Source: Sugiyamaella lignohabitans (Eukaryota; Ascomycota; Dipodascomycetes; Dipodascales; Trichomonascaceae). From it: 64,000 nt of DNA. This document shows, piece by piece, positions 41,662 through 51,701 of this stretch. Below the pieces are notes generated by a model. It worked only from the letters and a program-made list of their open reading frames with translations, did no database searches and was not told where the DNA came from. The stretch spans positions 124,001-188,000 of the forward strand of contig NC_031673.1 in NCBI RefSeq assembly GCF_001640025.1, written 5' to 3'. How positions within the stretch are numbered: the first letter of the stretch is position 1; each line of letters begins with the position of its first letter. The position numbers and the translations under genes are program-made.

Positions 41662-41712
41662 TGCCTCCGGCGGCTGGGGCTCTGCCCCAGACCCCGTGGC
41701 TCGCTTCGCTCG
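41662..41712 (+). repeat. GC-rich repeat, short half-copy (N)
   Basis: TGCCTCCGGCGG, CTGGGGC-TCT-GCCCCAG, then a shortened arm TCGCTTCGCTCG. It starts 48 bases after the VAM7 stop. Confidence 0.92.
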
Positions 41713-42010
41713 TTTTCGCGGGACTGGGCCGCGTCGTTGTGACCGTGGAGGGGATACTGTGCTGCAGCACACATGAAAATATATATTTATTTGTTAAGTT
41801 TTAATTTTAATAGTCCGTGTTAATTGTGAAGATGTCCTGGTCAATGTCCAGAGCCAACTGTTTCAGACAGGACCCAGAACAGAGTCTGACAGTCCTAGAA
41901 ACGAACTAAGAGGGTCTGGATGCAAAGAACACCCAAGACAAATCAACAATAGCAGCAGAAACAGAGCCACCCCCTGGAATTTCCCGTCAGGTGCACATGT
42001 CCCTGCATAG

Positions 42011-42020
42011 GGACCCTGCA
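42011..42020 (-). repeat. TGCAGGGTCC motif, minus-strand copy
   Basis: GGACCCTGCA on the plus strand, the exact reverse complement of the motif found at 9903, 30274 and 30296. Confidence 0.4.
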
Positions 42021-42224
42021 TGAGGAGCAGCAAGATAATGGGTTAGTTCAGCAAACTTTGGCAAGTGCTAGTACCTCTTTAACTGAGCACAAATGCCAAC
42101 TCCAGATCCTCACTGAACCAGCCTTGAGAATCAATTTTCAGCCTGACCCATAGCCCTTAGTAGCGGCTCAGGGGTAAAAGGCGGGGTATATGCGAAGTCG
42201 GACTTCGGTCTTCAGACCAGGAAA

Positions 42225-42280
42225 GCTCCGCGAAGCGGAGCACAACGGGGTCTGGGGCAGCGCCCCAGCCGCCGGAGGCA
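42225..42280 (-). repeat. GC-rich repeat, half-copy (O)
   Basis: Arm hairpin GCTCCGC-GAA-GCGGAGC, CTGGGGC-AGC-GCCCCAG and a CCGCCGGAGGCA terminus. It shares the arm class of copies C and D. Confidence 0.95.
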
Positions 42281-42717
42281 GACCCGCACCCCAGGCAGAC
42301 CCGGAAACGGGACAGTTGGGATCCCCAACAAAGTGCGATGTGCATTCGATGAGCCGAAGTCCGGAGTGAGAGCAATCAGCGGCTGCGAGACACGAATGTA
42401 GACGGCGGACTTTCACAAGCACGTACTGATAAAACCTCGGGAGATGCCAGCTGCAAGCATACCCGCCTCTGAGACAACAATGAATCGCATATATCGAAGT
42501 AATCGGCAATTCTGCTGATAAAATAATCAATGCACAGTGTGGGGCACCAGATCTCGCTGGCTGGCCCAAAAAGACCATCTGCAGCAAGCGATTGATCCGA
42601 GCCGTTGAGCTTGGAGGGGGGACATTGTCCAAGCTCACAAGAGTCACAGTCCATTGGTTCTAAAACCAATTTAGAAGATGGATGATGTGAAATCAAGTGT
42701 GGGTCTAGAGCTGCTGA

Positions 42718-42748
42718 AGATAACGATAACGATAACGATAACGATAAT
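42718..42748. repeat. TAACGA hexamer microsatellite
   Basis: About four and a half tandem copies of the 6-base unit TAACGA. Confidence 0.85.
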
Positions 42749-42997
42749 CACCCTGCCAGTCAGCGAACAACCTCGGCTGACCAATGAGACACTTGGCTAT
42801 TACTCGATTCTTCCTGGGGTATCATAGGGTATCACTAGGGTAATTCTGGGTTCTTTACGGGGTGCTCATCTGGGGCAGGGTCCACATTGGACTCCAAATG
42901 GCCATGAAAGGAGAAATACAGCAGCAGCAGGCCAGGTTCAGGCAGTTGCGAACCAGTCAGGTGGTCTACGGAGAGGCCGGCTCCTATGAGACGGGCC

Positions 42998-43137
42998 TGC
43001 CTCCGGCGGCTGGGGCTCCGCCCCAGACCCTGGTTGCTCCTGCTTCGCAGGAGTTGGCTGGGACCGTCGACGGAAACGACTCGAGCAAAGCGAGAGGAGC
43101 AGCGGGGTCTGGGGCGGAGCCCCAGCCGCCGGAGGCA
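42998..43137. repeat. GC-rich foldback repeat, full copy (P)
   Basis: Inverted half-units with core GGGACCGTCGACGGAAACGA. The flanks GGGCC and GGCCC extend the inverted symmetry by five bases (or represent a GGCC target duplication). Confidence 0.95.
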
Positions 43138-44561
43138 GGCCCGCGACCCCCTGGACACGAACCCTTATCTCGGCTGCTCGGTACTCAGGGGGATCGCGGG
43201 GTCAATTAAACTCTGCATACCGTTTCTGGTGGTTGAGCGATGCCAGAGTGGTTTATGGAGAATATGCCAGGTCTGGAAGTGTGGTGTGCCTACCGTTTGG
43301 AGAGATAGGTTCGGTGGCGGGTCGAGAATTGCGGGTGTGGTTGTGAGGAGATGAGGAGCTGGGTTCGTGAAAGATAGCGAGTGACTCGAGATATCGTTGG
43401 AAAGTACCCCACCTGGGGATCTGCCGACCAGCGAGAAGTGCTTCCCGCTTGGGAAATGGTCCAGAGCGCACAGTTGCCCAATCCAGGCGAGGGGTACAAT
43501 CGATAAATGTTGCGCAGGTCCGAAACGCACAGTGTGCCAGTTGGCCTATTGCATGCTGGTAAATGCCACTATTAAAATTCCATTTGTGCCTAGGTAATAA
43601 AATAATGTACTACTGTGCAGCTGGCCTGCATGATTACATGTATGGGGAGCATGAAGCGCCAACGCGGGTGCGGGGTCGTCTTTGTCGCATTTTACGTTTC
43701 TCGCGTTGGGATTTGGACTCCAGTTGAACAGTTTGTTCACTCAATTTTAGCTATTTTTTATATACAATGTTTTCAAGGCTTACTGGGTATGTTAAAGGAG
43801 AGGTGTGTACTGAAGGTTAATGGTTTTTTGGAGGTGGAAAATGTTCGTTGCCGGGTTGCTGGGAGGTGGGCCAGGAGTGATATCCGTCGGCTCTTTGGCC
43901 CTTACCCCAGCCGAGTCCAGGTACCCCACAAAAAAGCAACGAAACGAGTTTACGCGGGGACCCCACTAAGATTGCAAGTTGGATCTGTGTGTGGCTAGAA
44001 GTGGTAGGCGTGTCGGTGTCTCGGCTCGAATCAGACATTGAGAAGCTTTTAGTGTTTAGTGGGGGAGGGGCAATGAGGAGTGGTAGGAGAGAGAGGGGTT
44101 GAGGTACGGCGAGCGGCGGGATCAATTGTATATAAAGTGACAATAGATCTCGATTGTGGGGATATTGCTACGACTTTGTTTTATTTGTTTGATATTTCTT
44201 CGTTTGATCTTTGCTATTTATTGATTGTTAAACGACTACGATCCGACTTTGTTTCAGCTTTAAGGAAATTGACAGTCGAATCTGAACTTACCCCGCTACT
44301 TCACACACTCGACATCAGAATTGAATCGAAATTTCTTTGACCTGTTGTTGATTTTTTTCTAACTTCGTGATTATCTTCATTTGTTGCTGTTGTTTTTTCT
44401 TTAGAGAGTTTAACGTTGACCGTAAACCTCTTATTTTTTGAAAAACAAATCAACATTTCAAACTATTATAACCGCATCTGCCGACAAAGCGCATAAAACG
44501 CATCGCATCGAGAGTTGCCGAGTTTAAACTTCATAGGGCTAGCACTACATCGTACATTTAG

Positions 44562-44569
44562 TATATAAG
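44562..44569 (+). promoter_or_regulatory. TATA box of CSR1
   Basis: TATATAAG about 140 bases before the ATG at 44708. It is followed by a C/A-rich leader typical of highly expressed yeast genes. Confidence 0.5.
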
Positions 44570-44707
44570 CCCCGCTGCACCTCACAAAACACACACGAAC
44601 TGTACCTGCACCAAGTCCCCCTTTAAATTGGAACTTATCTGAATTGCAGCATTTTGGCTACAACCTCCATTATACAACAAAACTACCATCATTGATTTGC
44701 TGCTATA

Positions 44708-46060
44708 ATGTCTACTGCTGCTAAGGGAACTCTTCCCGGCCGTGCCGGAAACTTAACTACTGAGCAAGAACACAAACTCAAGGAATTTTGGGCTCAGGTT
44801 CTTATTTATACAGGAAGTGCTCCTGAATCATTAGCTACTCAGCTTACTTCTTATTCAGTGACTTCGGGTGCTGCTGCTAAGAAGAAGGGTGGTTTTTTCT
44901 CCAAGAAAGATAAGCATGTCGATGATATTGCTACTCAGTCTGAACTATTCCGGGCCGCACTTCCCAAGTTGACCCCTGAAACTTTTATTAAAGCTGTTCG
45001 TTTCATGTCTCGTGGTGACAATGTTGATGATTTGTTCTTGAGATTCTTGCGTGCTCGTAAGTGGGATGTTGCCAAAGCTTTGGAGATGTTTGCTACCACT
45101 ATTTCTTGGAGAGTGGAGTTCGGTGTTGACGAGCTTCTCCGCACTGGTGAAGAACAATGTGTCAAGGATAAGGAAGACGGTGTTATTCTTCAATTCAAGA
45201 CTGGTAAGGCCATTTTGAGAGGTAAAGATAAGACCGGCCGTCCTATTGTGGATGTCCATGTCAAATTACACGATCCCAAGGCTCAATCTGAGAGAGATAT
45301 TGAGAAGTTCACTATTTTCCTGATTGAGGCTTCTCGTTTGTGTCTTAACGATCCCAATGATACTGCAGCTGTTATTTTCGATTTGACTGATTTTGCTATT
45401 TCCAATATGGACTATGCCGCTGTCAAGTTCATTATCACCTGTTTCGAGAGACACTACCCCGAGTGTCTTGGATTCTTGTTCATTCACAATGCTCCATGGG
45501 TATTCCAGGGTATCTGGAATGTCATCAAGGGCTGGATCGATCCTGTTGTGGCATCTAAGATCTCGTTCACCCGTAACCACAACGATCTTGTCAAGTTGAT
45601 TGACGACAAGGAGATTCCTAAGTCTATGGGTGGATCTCGTCCTTGGGATTTCGAGTATCTTCCTCCTGTTCCTGGTGAAAATCAAAAGCTAGAAGACCAT
45701 GAGACCAGAGATAAGATTCTAGCCGAGAGAGTCAATCTGTTTAAGGAGCTTGAGCAAGTAACAGTTCAATGGATTTCTGCTACCGGTGAGCAGAGTAATG
45801 CTCTTGAGGCCAAGCGTAGCCAGATCATTGCTGAAGTCCGCAAGAACTACTTCCTCTTGGACCCCTATGTGCGTGCCCGATCTGCCTATGACCGTGACGG
45901 AACTTTGGCCGAGTTCAAGCAACAACTCCACCAACCTGAACTCGAGGCCGCTGCCCAAGCCGCTAAGACTGGAAAAGCCCCATCTCTCGCCGATGAAAAA
46001 AACGACCAAACCAGAGTTAAGACCGCCCCTGCCGCTGCCCCAGCCGCCGTCACTGCCTAG
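44708..46060 (+). CDS. CSR1: Sec14-like phosphatidylinositol transfer protein Csr1/Sfh2
   Basis: A 450-residue single exon. The N-terminal CRAL-TRIO_N helix region (~75-150) shows DDLFLRFLRARKWDVAKALE. The CRAL-TRIO lipid-binding domain (~170-330) includes KAILRGKDKTGRPIVDVHVK, DLTDFAISNMDYAAVKFIIT, CFERHYPECLGFLFIHNAPW and WIDPVVASKISFT. The C-terminal WISATGEQ, YFLLDPYVRARSAYDRDG block is specific to the Csr1 branch rather than Sec14. The tail is Ala/Pro/Lys-rich. Known role: lipid exchange and phosphoinositide signalling on endosomes and the secretory pathway; it can partly replace Sec14. Codon usage is strongly biased, suggesting high expression. Confidence 0.88.
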   Translation: MSTAAKGTLPGRAGNLTTEQEHKLKEFWAQVLIYTGSAPESLATQLTSYSVTSGAAAKKKGGFFSKKDKHVDDIATQSELFRAALPKLTPETFIKAVRFMSRGDNVDDLFLRFLRARKWDVAKALEMFATTISWRVEFGVDELLRTGEEQCVKDKEDGVILQFKTGKAILRGKDKTGRPIVDVHVKLHDPKAQSERDIEKFTIFLIEASRLCLNDPNDTAAVIFDLTDFAISNMDYAAVKFIITCFERHYPECLGFLFIHNAPWVFQGIWNVIKGWIDPVVASKISFTRNHNDLVKLIDDKEIPKSMGGSRPWDFEYLPPVPGENQKLEDHETRDKILAERVNLFKELEQVTVQWISATGEQSNALEAKRSQIIAEVRKNYFLLDPYVRARSAYDRDGTLAEFKQQLHQPELEAAAQAAKTGKAPSLADEKNDQTRVKTAPAAAPAAVTA

Positions 46061-46524
46061 GTGAGGCCCGCAGCTCAGCTTAAACTCTGTCTCTAGGCAT
46101 CAATCCACTCCATACCATGACTGCTTCTCCTTCAAAAGCAAGTGTCCTCTGACAGAGGCCCTCCATAAACAAAAGTCACTCCACAGCATTTCTTCTGGCC
46201 TCGTCTGTAGGGTACCTTGCTAATCTCATTATTTCCATCTGATTTCGGTTTCGGTTTTTGATATTTTACGTTAGGACTTGTATGATATATACATAATATT
46301 ATATGCCATTAAAATAACCTATTGTGGAGGGTGTACCTCCGGCGGCTGGGGCGCTCCCCAGACCCCGTTGTGCTCACTTCGCGAGCTCGCAAACCCCGGG
46401 TTTTGGCGGTCATAAATGTTCCGGATTAGGCAGTGATCGGTTCACGATACAGTCGCGAAGCGGTTTTCGAGATTATGCATTCAGGTCGAAAAATAAACAA
46501 ACGACCCAACAGCGTCGCAAAAAC
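46061..46524. other. CSR1 3' region and CTF3 promoter
   Basis: 464 bases holding repeat Q (46334-46386). An open frame through the repeat continues in frame into CTF3 exon 1, but its upstream part translates repeat sequence and is not taken as coding. Confidence 0.5.
46334..46386 (+). repeat. GC-rich repeat, half-copy (Q)
   Basis: TACCTCCGGCGG terminus (G to A), a shortened hairpin CTGGGG-CGCT-CCCCAG that keeps pairing, then a GTTGTGCTCACTTCGCGAGC arm. Confidence 0.88.
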
Positions 46525-48846
46525 ATGGCTGCTGAGGTGGATTTGGCCATTGCCAAGCTGGAAAAAGGTGAGAATTAACCGGGGAACTGAACAAATGACA
46601 AAGGTTTTTGTTATAAGGGGACCCCGACGCCCGACTCGAGCGAAGCGAGAGGAGCCACGGGGTCTGGGGCGGAGCCCCAGCCGCCGGAGGCAGGTCCGTC
46701 AAACAGTTCTAACTCTCTATCAGGTGGTCTGTCGAATCCCGAGTTTGCAGAGGTCACTTTGAGATTGAGCCAGGTCGCTGGTGAGAGTGGACTTTCTAAT
46801 GTTCAGTTGAAAAGGTTGATCAGTTTGCTGCTGAACTCTGATGAGAATGACGGTGAGAGGAAGGGCTATCGCCTGCCGTTGTCGGTACAGGGAAGAATTG
46901 TTCGTCAGTGTTTGATCCCGAATGAGCTTGTCAGCGACGACTGTGTTGTGCCTATTATCAGCAGTCTGGGGAGTGCTAATAGAACACCGTTGCCGGTGAA
47001 AGCCAGGCTGTTGAGGTGGATAGTGATTATCCACAGCTTTCTCGAGAACCAATCAGTGATTGCAAAACTGTATGGATTGCTGTTTGCCAATTTGAAGTAC
47101 GAAACTACACGGCAGTGGGTCTGTCATTTGCTATTTCTGTCTACAGATCACCGGTTTGTGACCGGATGGAGAGTCCAGATACTACAGGAATTATATGATA
47201 AAAATAAGGAATCAGCACATGTTTTGGGATTATTGCTTCTTTACAGGGACTATGCTCCGAATCTAGTGACGGTTCGACTGCCGGCAGCTGGACCGTCGAC
47301 CTTTAGACACCCAGATCGGTATACTTTGGCGCTTGTTCAAGACATTCGCCATTCCAAGTTCGAAGATCAGTCGGCAACCAGTGATAATCTTTCGAGATTA
47401 GCTAAGAGGAGGAGAGTAGTTCCTGAAGTGCAGTCGTCGCTTGATAATCGTGCAAAAACAGGTGGAAGTGAAATCGAAGGTATTAGCTCGATGCGTGAAT
47501 TTGTGAGAAATATCCACAAGATATCTTTTCCACTTCAGATCTCGAGTGTTCTCGACGAAAACGGGCTGTTGACGAGTCTTTTGATGTTTAAAGGTGATGG
47601 TAAGTGTCGTAGCGTGTCGAGCGAAGCGAGCCACGGGGTCTGGGGCAGAGCCCCAGCCGCCGGAGGCTAGCCCACCATAGTAGAGGGGTCCTAACAGACA
47701 GATTCCATTTGGGAGCGATTGAATACGTGGCTCAGTAATACGTTGTTTCATGAGAGGAATAACCCTGTTGAGCTGAAGCACGTACTAGAAAGGGTGAACG
47801 AGTTTGTTGCGTCAACTAAAGTGCTGCCAATCGCAGTGGAGGAGTTTATATTTGCAATTGTGTCTACATGGAAAGAAAGCGGGTTGAGCGACGACGAGGA
47901 ACTTGTAGAGATTGTTTTCCAGATTATGTCACACTTGCCGCTGATAGAGGCAGTGAAATTCGAGAATGCGATGTTGGCGCCTCTACGTAGGATGATGGCG
48001 TCTGCTCCTATTCGGACGAGAACTAGGCTGCTGGAATTTCTTCATGATCTGTTTATGAATTGGAATATAGAGTATAAACCATTGGTTGAACAGGACGCTA
48101 GGGTATTTGGAGGGCTAGACAGGGATATGGTACAACAAACATTACAAATGGTGGTTAGTTTTGTTGACAATTTTGGGCTGAGTTTATTGGAATTGACAAA
48201 TGACGACTGTGTTGTTCAAGATAGTATATTATCGTTTTACGAGAACTTGCCGAAAGTGTGTCTGGTCAGAATCACGCCAAAAATTGTTATTATAGGATAT
48301 GAAATGGCCGCTCGACTGGTTTTTTCACAGTCTCCATTTGCTACGTCTAGAGTGTGTGGTGTTATTGCCAGTTATCGAGAGATATGTACAAACAGCAAGA
48401 ACCGCGACGACCCAGCAGTGTCAACATTTAATTCTTTGGTCATGGATACTTGTAATATACTCTGGCGTGACAATGCATTTTCTGAAAGTGTAAACTCAGA
48501 TCAGTTTGGACTTACAAAAGAATTTATTGAAGCTTTGGATAAGCAATGTCAGGAGAAATCCTTATCATTCAAGGCACTCTATTCAATTACAAACTCTCCA
48601 TTGTTTATATGGGTCAGTATGTTATACTTGAGATTGAAAGAGCATGAGAATTTTGCTGCTACTGAAGTATATACGGGTCAGATTACTAGAGAGCGATTTC
48701 AAGAAATGTCTAAAGCGGGCAATTGGCTTGACATTGAGTATGATGATTTCCGAGTCGGACTTCTGTCCAAACTGGAAGACGCCGGGTATGAGGGCATCAA
48801 CGTGCTCCTGTATACATCACTGAAGCAACTGATGGATCGGAGATAG
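46525..48846 (+). CDS. CTF3: Inner kinetochore protein Ctf3 (Mis6/CENP-I), three exons
   Basis: Exons 46525-46567, 46724-47599 and 47702-48846 join in frame to 687 residues (yeast Ctf3 is 733). Both introns carry one GC-rich half-repeat: intron 1 ends CTAACTCTCTATCAG and intron 2 ends CCTAACAGACAG. The protein is an all-helical solenoid with Mis6/CENP-I hallmarks near the start (SNVQLKRLISLLLNSDEND) and RTPLPVKARLLRWIVIIHSF, KLYGLLFANLKYETTRQWVC, HVLGLLLLYRDYAPNLV. The exon 1 start MAAEVDLAIAKLEKG is the first ATG outside the repeat. Known role: constitutive centromere-associated network (COMA/CENP-H/I/K) component needed for chromosome segregation. Confidence 0.88.
46632..46692 (-). repeat. 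GC-rich repeat, half-copy (R), inside CTF3 intron 1
   Basis: CGACTCGAGCGAAGCGAGAG arm, CTGGGGC-GGA-GCCCCAG and a CCGCCGGAGGCA terminus, which ends about 15-20 bases before the CTAAC branch point. The left flank CCCCGACGCC is shared with copies V and W. Confidence 0.95.
47616..47668 (-). repeat. GC-rich repeat, half-copy (S), inside CTF3 intron 2
   Basis: Short arm GTCGAGCGAAGCGAG, CTGGGGC-AGA-GCCCCAG hairpin and terminus CCGCCGGAGGCT (last A to T). It fills about half of the 102-base intron. Confidence 0.93.
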
Positions 48847-50039
48847 TGACGGCCAAGCGAGCTCAGCCGCAAGGTCATCGGAGTCTGCTATTAGAGTCAT
48901 GAGAGTCATTTATTGATGTGCAAGTACCTGCAGAAGTCGTGGCACATGTGCGATCCTGACGATGACGCCTCGTTATATCTGGGTCGGGTCCGATTTCGGG
49001 CTGGCTTAAATCACTCGAGGATTCTCGGAGATGTATGGCTTTTGATTATTGTCTTGAAAGCTTTAGATTCGAAAAAGCCGCCCTCGGACTCGTCAGTTCA
49101 TTACTTTTTGTTGCAAATGCGGAGCTCCTCATTGGCGCTTGCCCAGTTACGTTTCACCCGGAAAAATAGTCACCACTGGACGATAATCTGTTAGTAATCG
49201 AGTACATATCTGGTGTCTAAGTACCACGGGTTACGAAGGTGTAACAACACGCAGGGACAAATTATTAAACGGACGCTCGGTTTATATTTTTGTGCAAGGT
49301 TACGTAAGTAGTTATGATTAATCAAGGCACAAAAAGTAAAGCTGGGGTCACAATGTAATCACAACTTTCTCCAATACGATTTAGCGCATGTAGCCGAACG
49401 GAAATTCCGCTCATATGGCGCATGGCTAAGTACGATTGGAGAAATAGCGTTGAACTATCCCCTCGTTTACCTCATGATAACTTCCCCTCACAGCGTTCTA
49501 TACATGCCCGGATAAAATGCGGTAATCCTGAAACGGAAATTGCTAAATTCGAGGAGATCGTGTCCCGCCGTTAGTAACGGCATGCATCTTATGGAGACTG
49601 CTAATATCTGAGTGTTTGTACTTGTACTCGCCCAAACAAAGTAAAAATTCTATAATGGCCGGTCAACAACAAGTAACGAGGCAACATTTAGCTACTTGAC
49701 ACGCGAAAATGGACGTTTTGTTTTCTCGAATTGATGTGGAATTGATCTTATTCCGCCATTCGTCTGCGGACATAAGTAAGAGGAAAACTATGCATGAATA
49801 GGGCGATCAGACCTAATTTGTCAAATATGCTATCTCCGACCCCGAATACTGACTCAGCGGCAGTTAATGCGATGACTTCTAGCTAACCGACAAAATTCGA
49901 TTCTTCTTGATCCTTTATATCCATATTTTGTTTTGTTTGGTATAGTCATTAGCAACATAGAGATTTGTGATATAAAGTTAGGGCTAGATCACTGATAAGT
50001 ATATGGCGATAGCATTGCAGTGAATTATAGAATCTGAAA
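48847..50039. other. Intergenic region upstream of MFS transporter gene
   Basis: 1.2 kb with no supported gene. An open frame at 48913-49194 has no recognisable motif. No GC-rich repeat is present. Confidence 0.4.
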
Positions 50040-51548
50040 ATGTCAGAAAAAAAAAATGCAGAATCTGTGATGAAACCTCAATGTGATGAAAACTATGCTG
50101 ATGGTGGAGTCGGAGTTGGTGCACAGTTTGATATTGACAGCCAGTCTGTACGGTCATCTGGTATCAATGTTGAAGTTATAAATAATAGCGGAGATGAGGA
50201 GAAGACGGTCGGAGATAAACCAATCCCAGAGGCTGTTCCTGTTGTAGGACCTCCTCCAAATGGTGGTTTACAGGCTTATTTAGCGGTTTTAGGTGGTTTC
50301 TTTGCATTATTCAATAGTTGGGGTCTCATCAATACATTTGGCGCTTTTGAGACGTATTATCAAGAGGATTTGTTGAGCCACGAGGACCCGTCTACTATTG
50401 CCTGGATCGGATCTATCCAAGGATATTTTGTCGTTGCCGCTGCCATTGTCTTTGGAAGAATGGTTGATGCCGGATACATTCAGAGTTTATTGTATGTCGG
50501 AACTTTTCTTCTGACTTTTGGAATGATGATGACAAGCATCTCGTCGGAGTTCTATCAGATTTTCCTTGCACAGGGTGTTGTGGTTGGAATCGGATGCTGT
50601 TGTATGTTTGTGGTGTCGGTCTCAGTAGTGGCTTCTTATTTTAGTACTAGACGTGCCTTTTTTGTTGGTATCGTTGCTTCAGGGGTAAGTTTAATGGTTG
50701 TGAATGATGGAGTTCGTGAGATCATAACTCGGTTGGCAGGTTGAGGAGTTCCTCCCTATGGAAATAATACTAACAATTGGTAGTCCAGTATTGGAGGTGT
50801 CATTTATCCCATTATGGTTCGTGAATTGATTACCAGAATTGGATTTGGTTGGGCCACAAGAGTAGTTGCGTTCACTATATTTGGACTTTCAATATTGCCA
50901 TGTTTGTTCCTGAAAGGCAGGTTACCTCCTAGAAAATCTGGACCTCTGATTGACTACGCGTCCTTCAAGGATATTCCATTTATTTTATACTGCATTGCTT
51001 GTTTCTTTGGTTTCATGGGACAGTACATTCCAATTTTCTTTATTCAGTCATATTGTTTAGAAATTGGCATTGATTCCAACCTTGCCTTTTACATGACTTC
51101 AATTCTTAATGCTGGCTCTGTTCTGGGCCGTATTCTCCCCAATTTCATTGCAGACAAAACTGGTCCTTTGAATATGCTCTTGCCTTGTACTGTTGCTTGT
51201 GCCATCCTAGCTTATTGCTGGGATTTTATAAGTGTTAAAGGAGGAGTGATTGCTTTTTCAGTGTTATTCGGTTTCTTTTCTGGCACATTCGTATCTCTAC
51301 CTCCTGCCTGTATTGCATCCATGACTGCTGAAATGAACATGCTGGGTACTAGAATGGGCATGGCATTCTTTCTATGTGGTTTTGGTATCCTTATAGGTAG
51401 TCCCATTGGAGGTGCTCTTGTCACTCGGGATGACGGCGCTTTTCTATATGCTGCGATGTTTTGCGCTGCCTGTATGACGCTTTCCTCTGTTTTCATGTTT
51501 ATGACTCGTGTGGCATTGTCAGGACCAAAAGTCATGGTTAAATGTTAA
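50040..51548 (+). CDS. MFS monocarboxylate/riboflavin-type transporter, Mch family (two exons)
   Basis: Exon 1 is 50040-50684 and exon 2 is 50784-51548. The intron has GTAAGT at its start, TACTAAC at 50768-50774 and TAG at 50781-50783. The joined protein is 469 residues. A polar cytosolic N-terminus (~1-75) precedes PPNGGLQAYLAVLGGFFALF, the typical first membrane segment of fungal monocarboxylate-transporter homologues. The splice rebuilds VASGSSIGGVIYPIM, a signature of that family's fifth helix. About 12 membrane segments are visible in two halves. Known relatives: Saccharomyces Mch1-Mch5 (Mch5 transports riboflavin) and many filamentous-fungal paralogues. The substrate cannot be assigned. 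Confidence 0.88.
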
Positions 51549-51701
51549 CCACCTCACCCATTATTTTGCATAGTTCACAACATCGTATTTGATCTTCTAA
51601 TTCGCATAACCTTCATATACAATGCTAATAATAATAAATTAATGTACAAAATCTATGTGTCATAAGTTCGTTCAATGAGCCAACGCTTGTTCACAAGAGT
51701 G

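Larger units (their letters stand above)
41615..44707. other. 3.1 kb gene-poor region upstream of CSR1
   Basis: Largest non-coding stretch in the window. It contains repeats N, O and P, a hexamer microsatellite (42718-42748), one TGCAGGGTCC motif on the minus strand (42011-42020) and, near CSR1, a TATA box (44562-44569). Open frames at 42157-43600 are dominated by repeat translations; frames at 43615-44340 have no recognisable motifs. A small unannotated RNA gene cannot be excluded. Confidence 0.45.

Noticed and set aside
42718..42748. TAACGA repeats as telomeric DNA
   Set aside because: Only about four to five units, internal between ordinary genes, and not a typical G-rich telomere unit.
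48913..49194. 93-codon frame after CTF3
   Set aside because: No motif, no promoter or splice support, composition like surrounding intergenic DNA.
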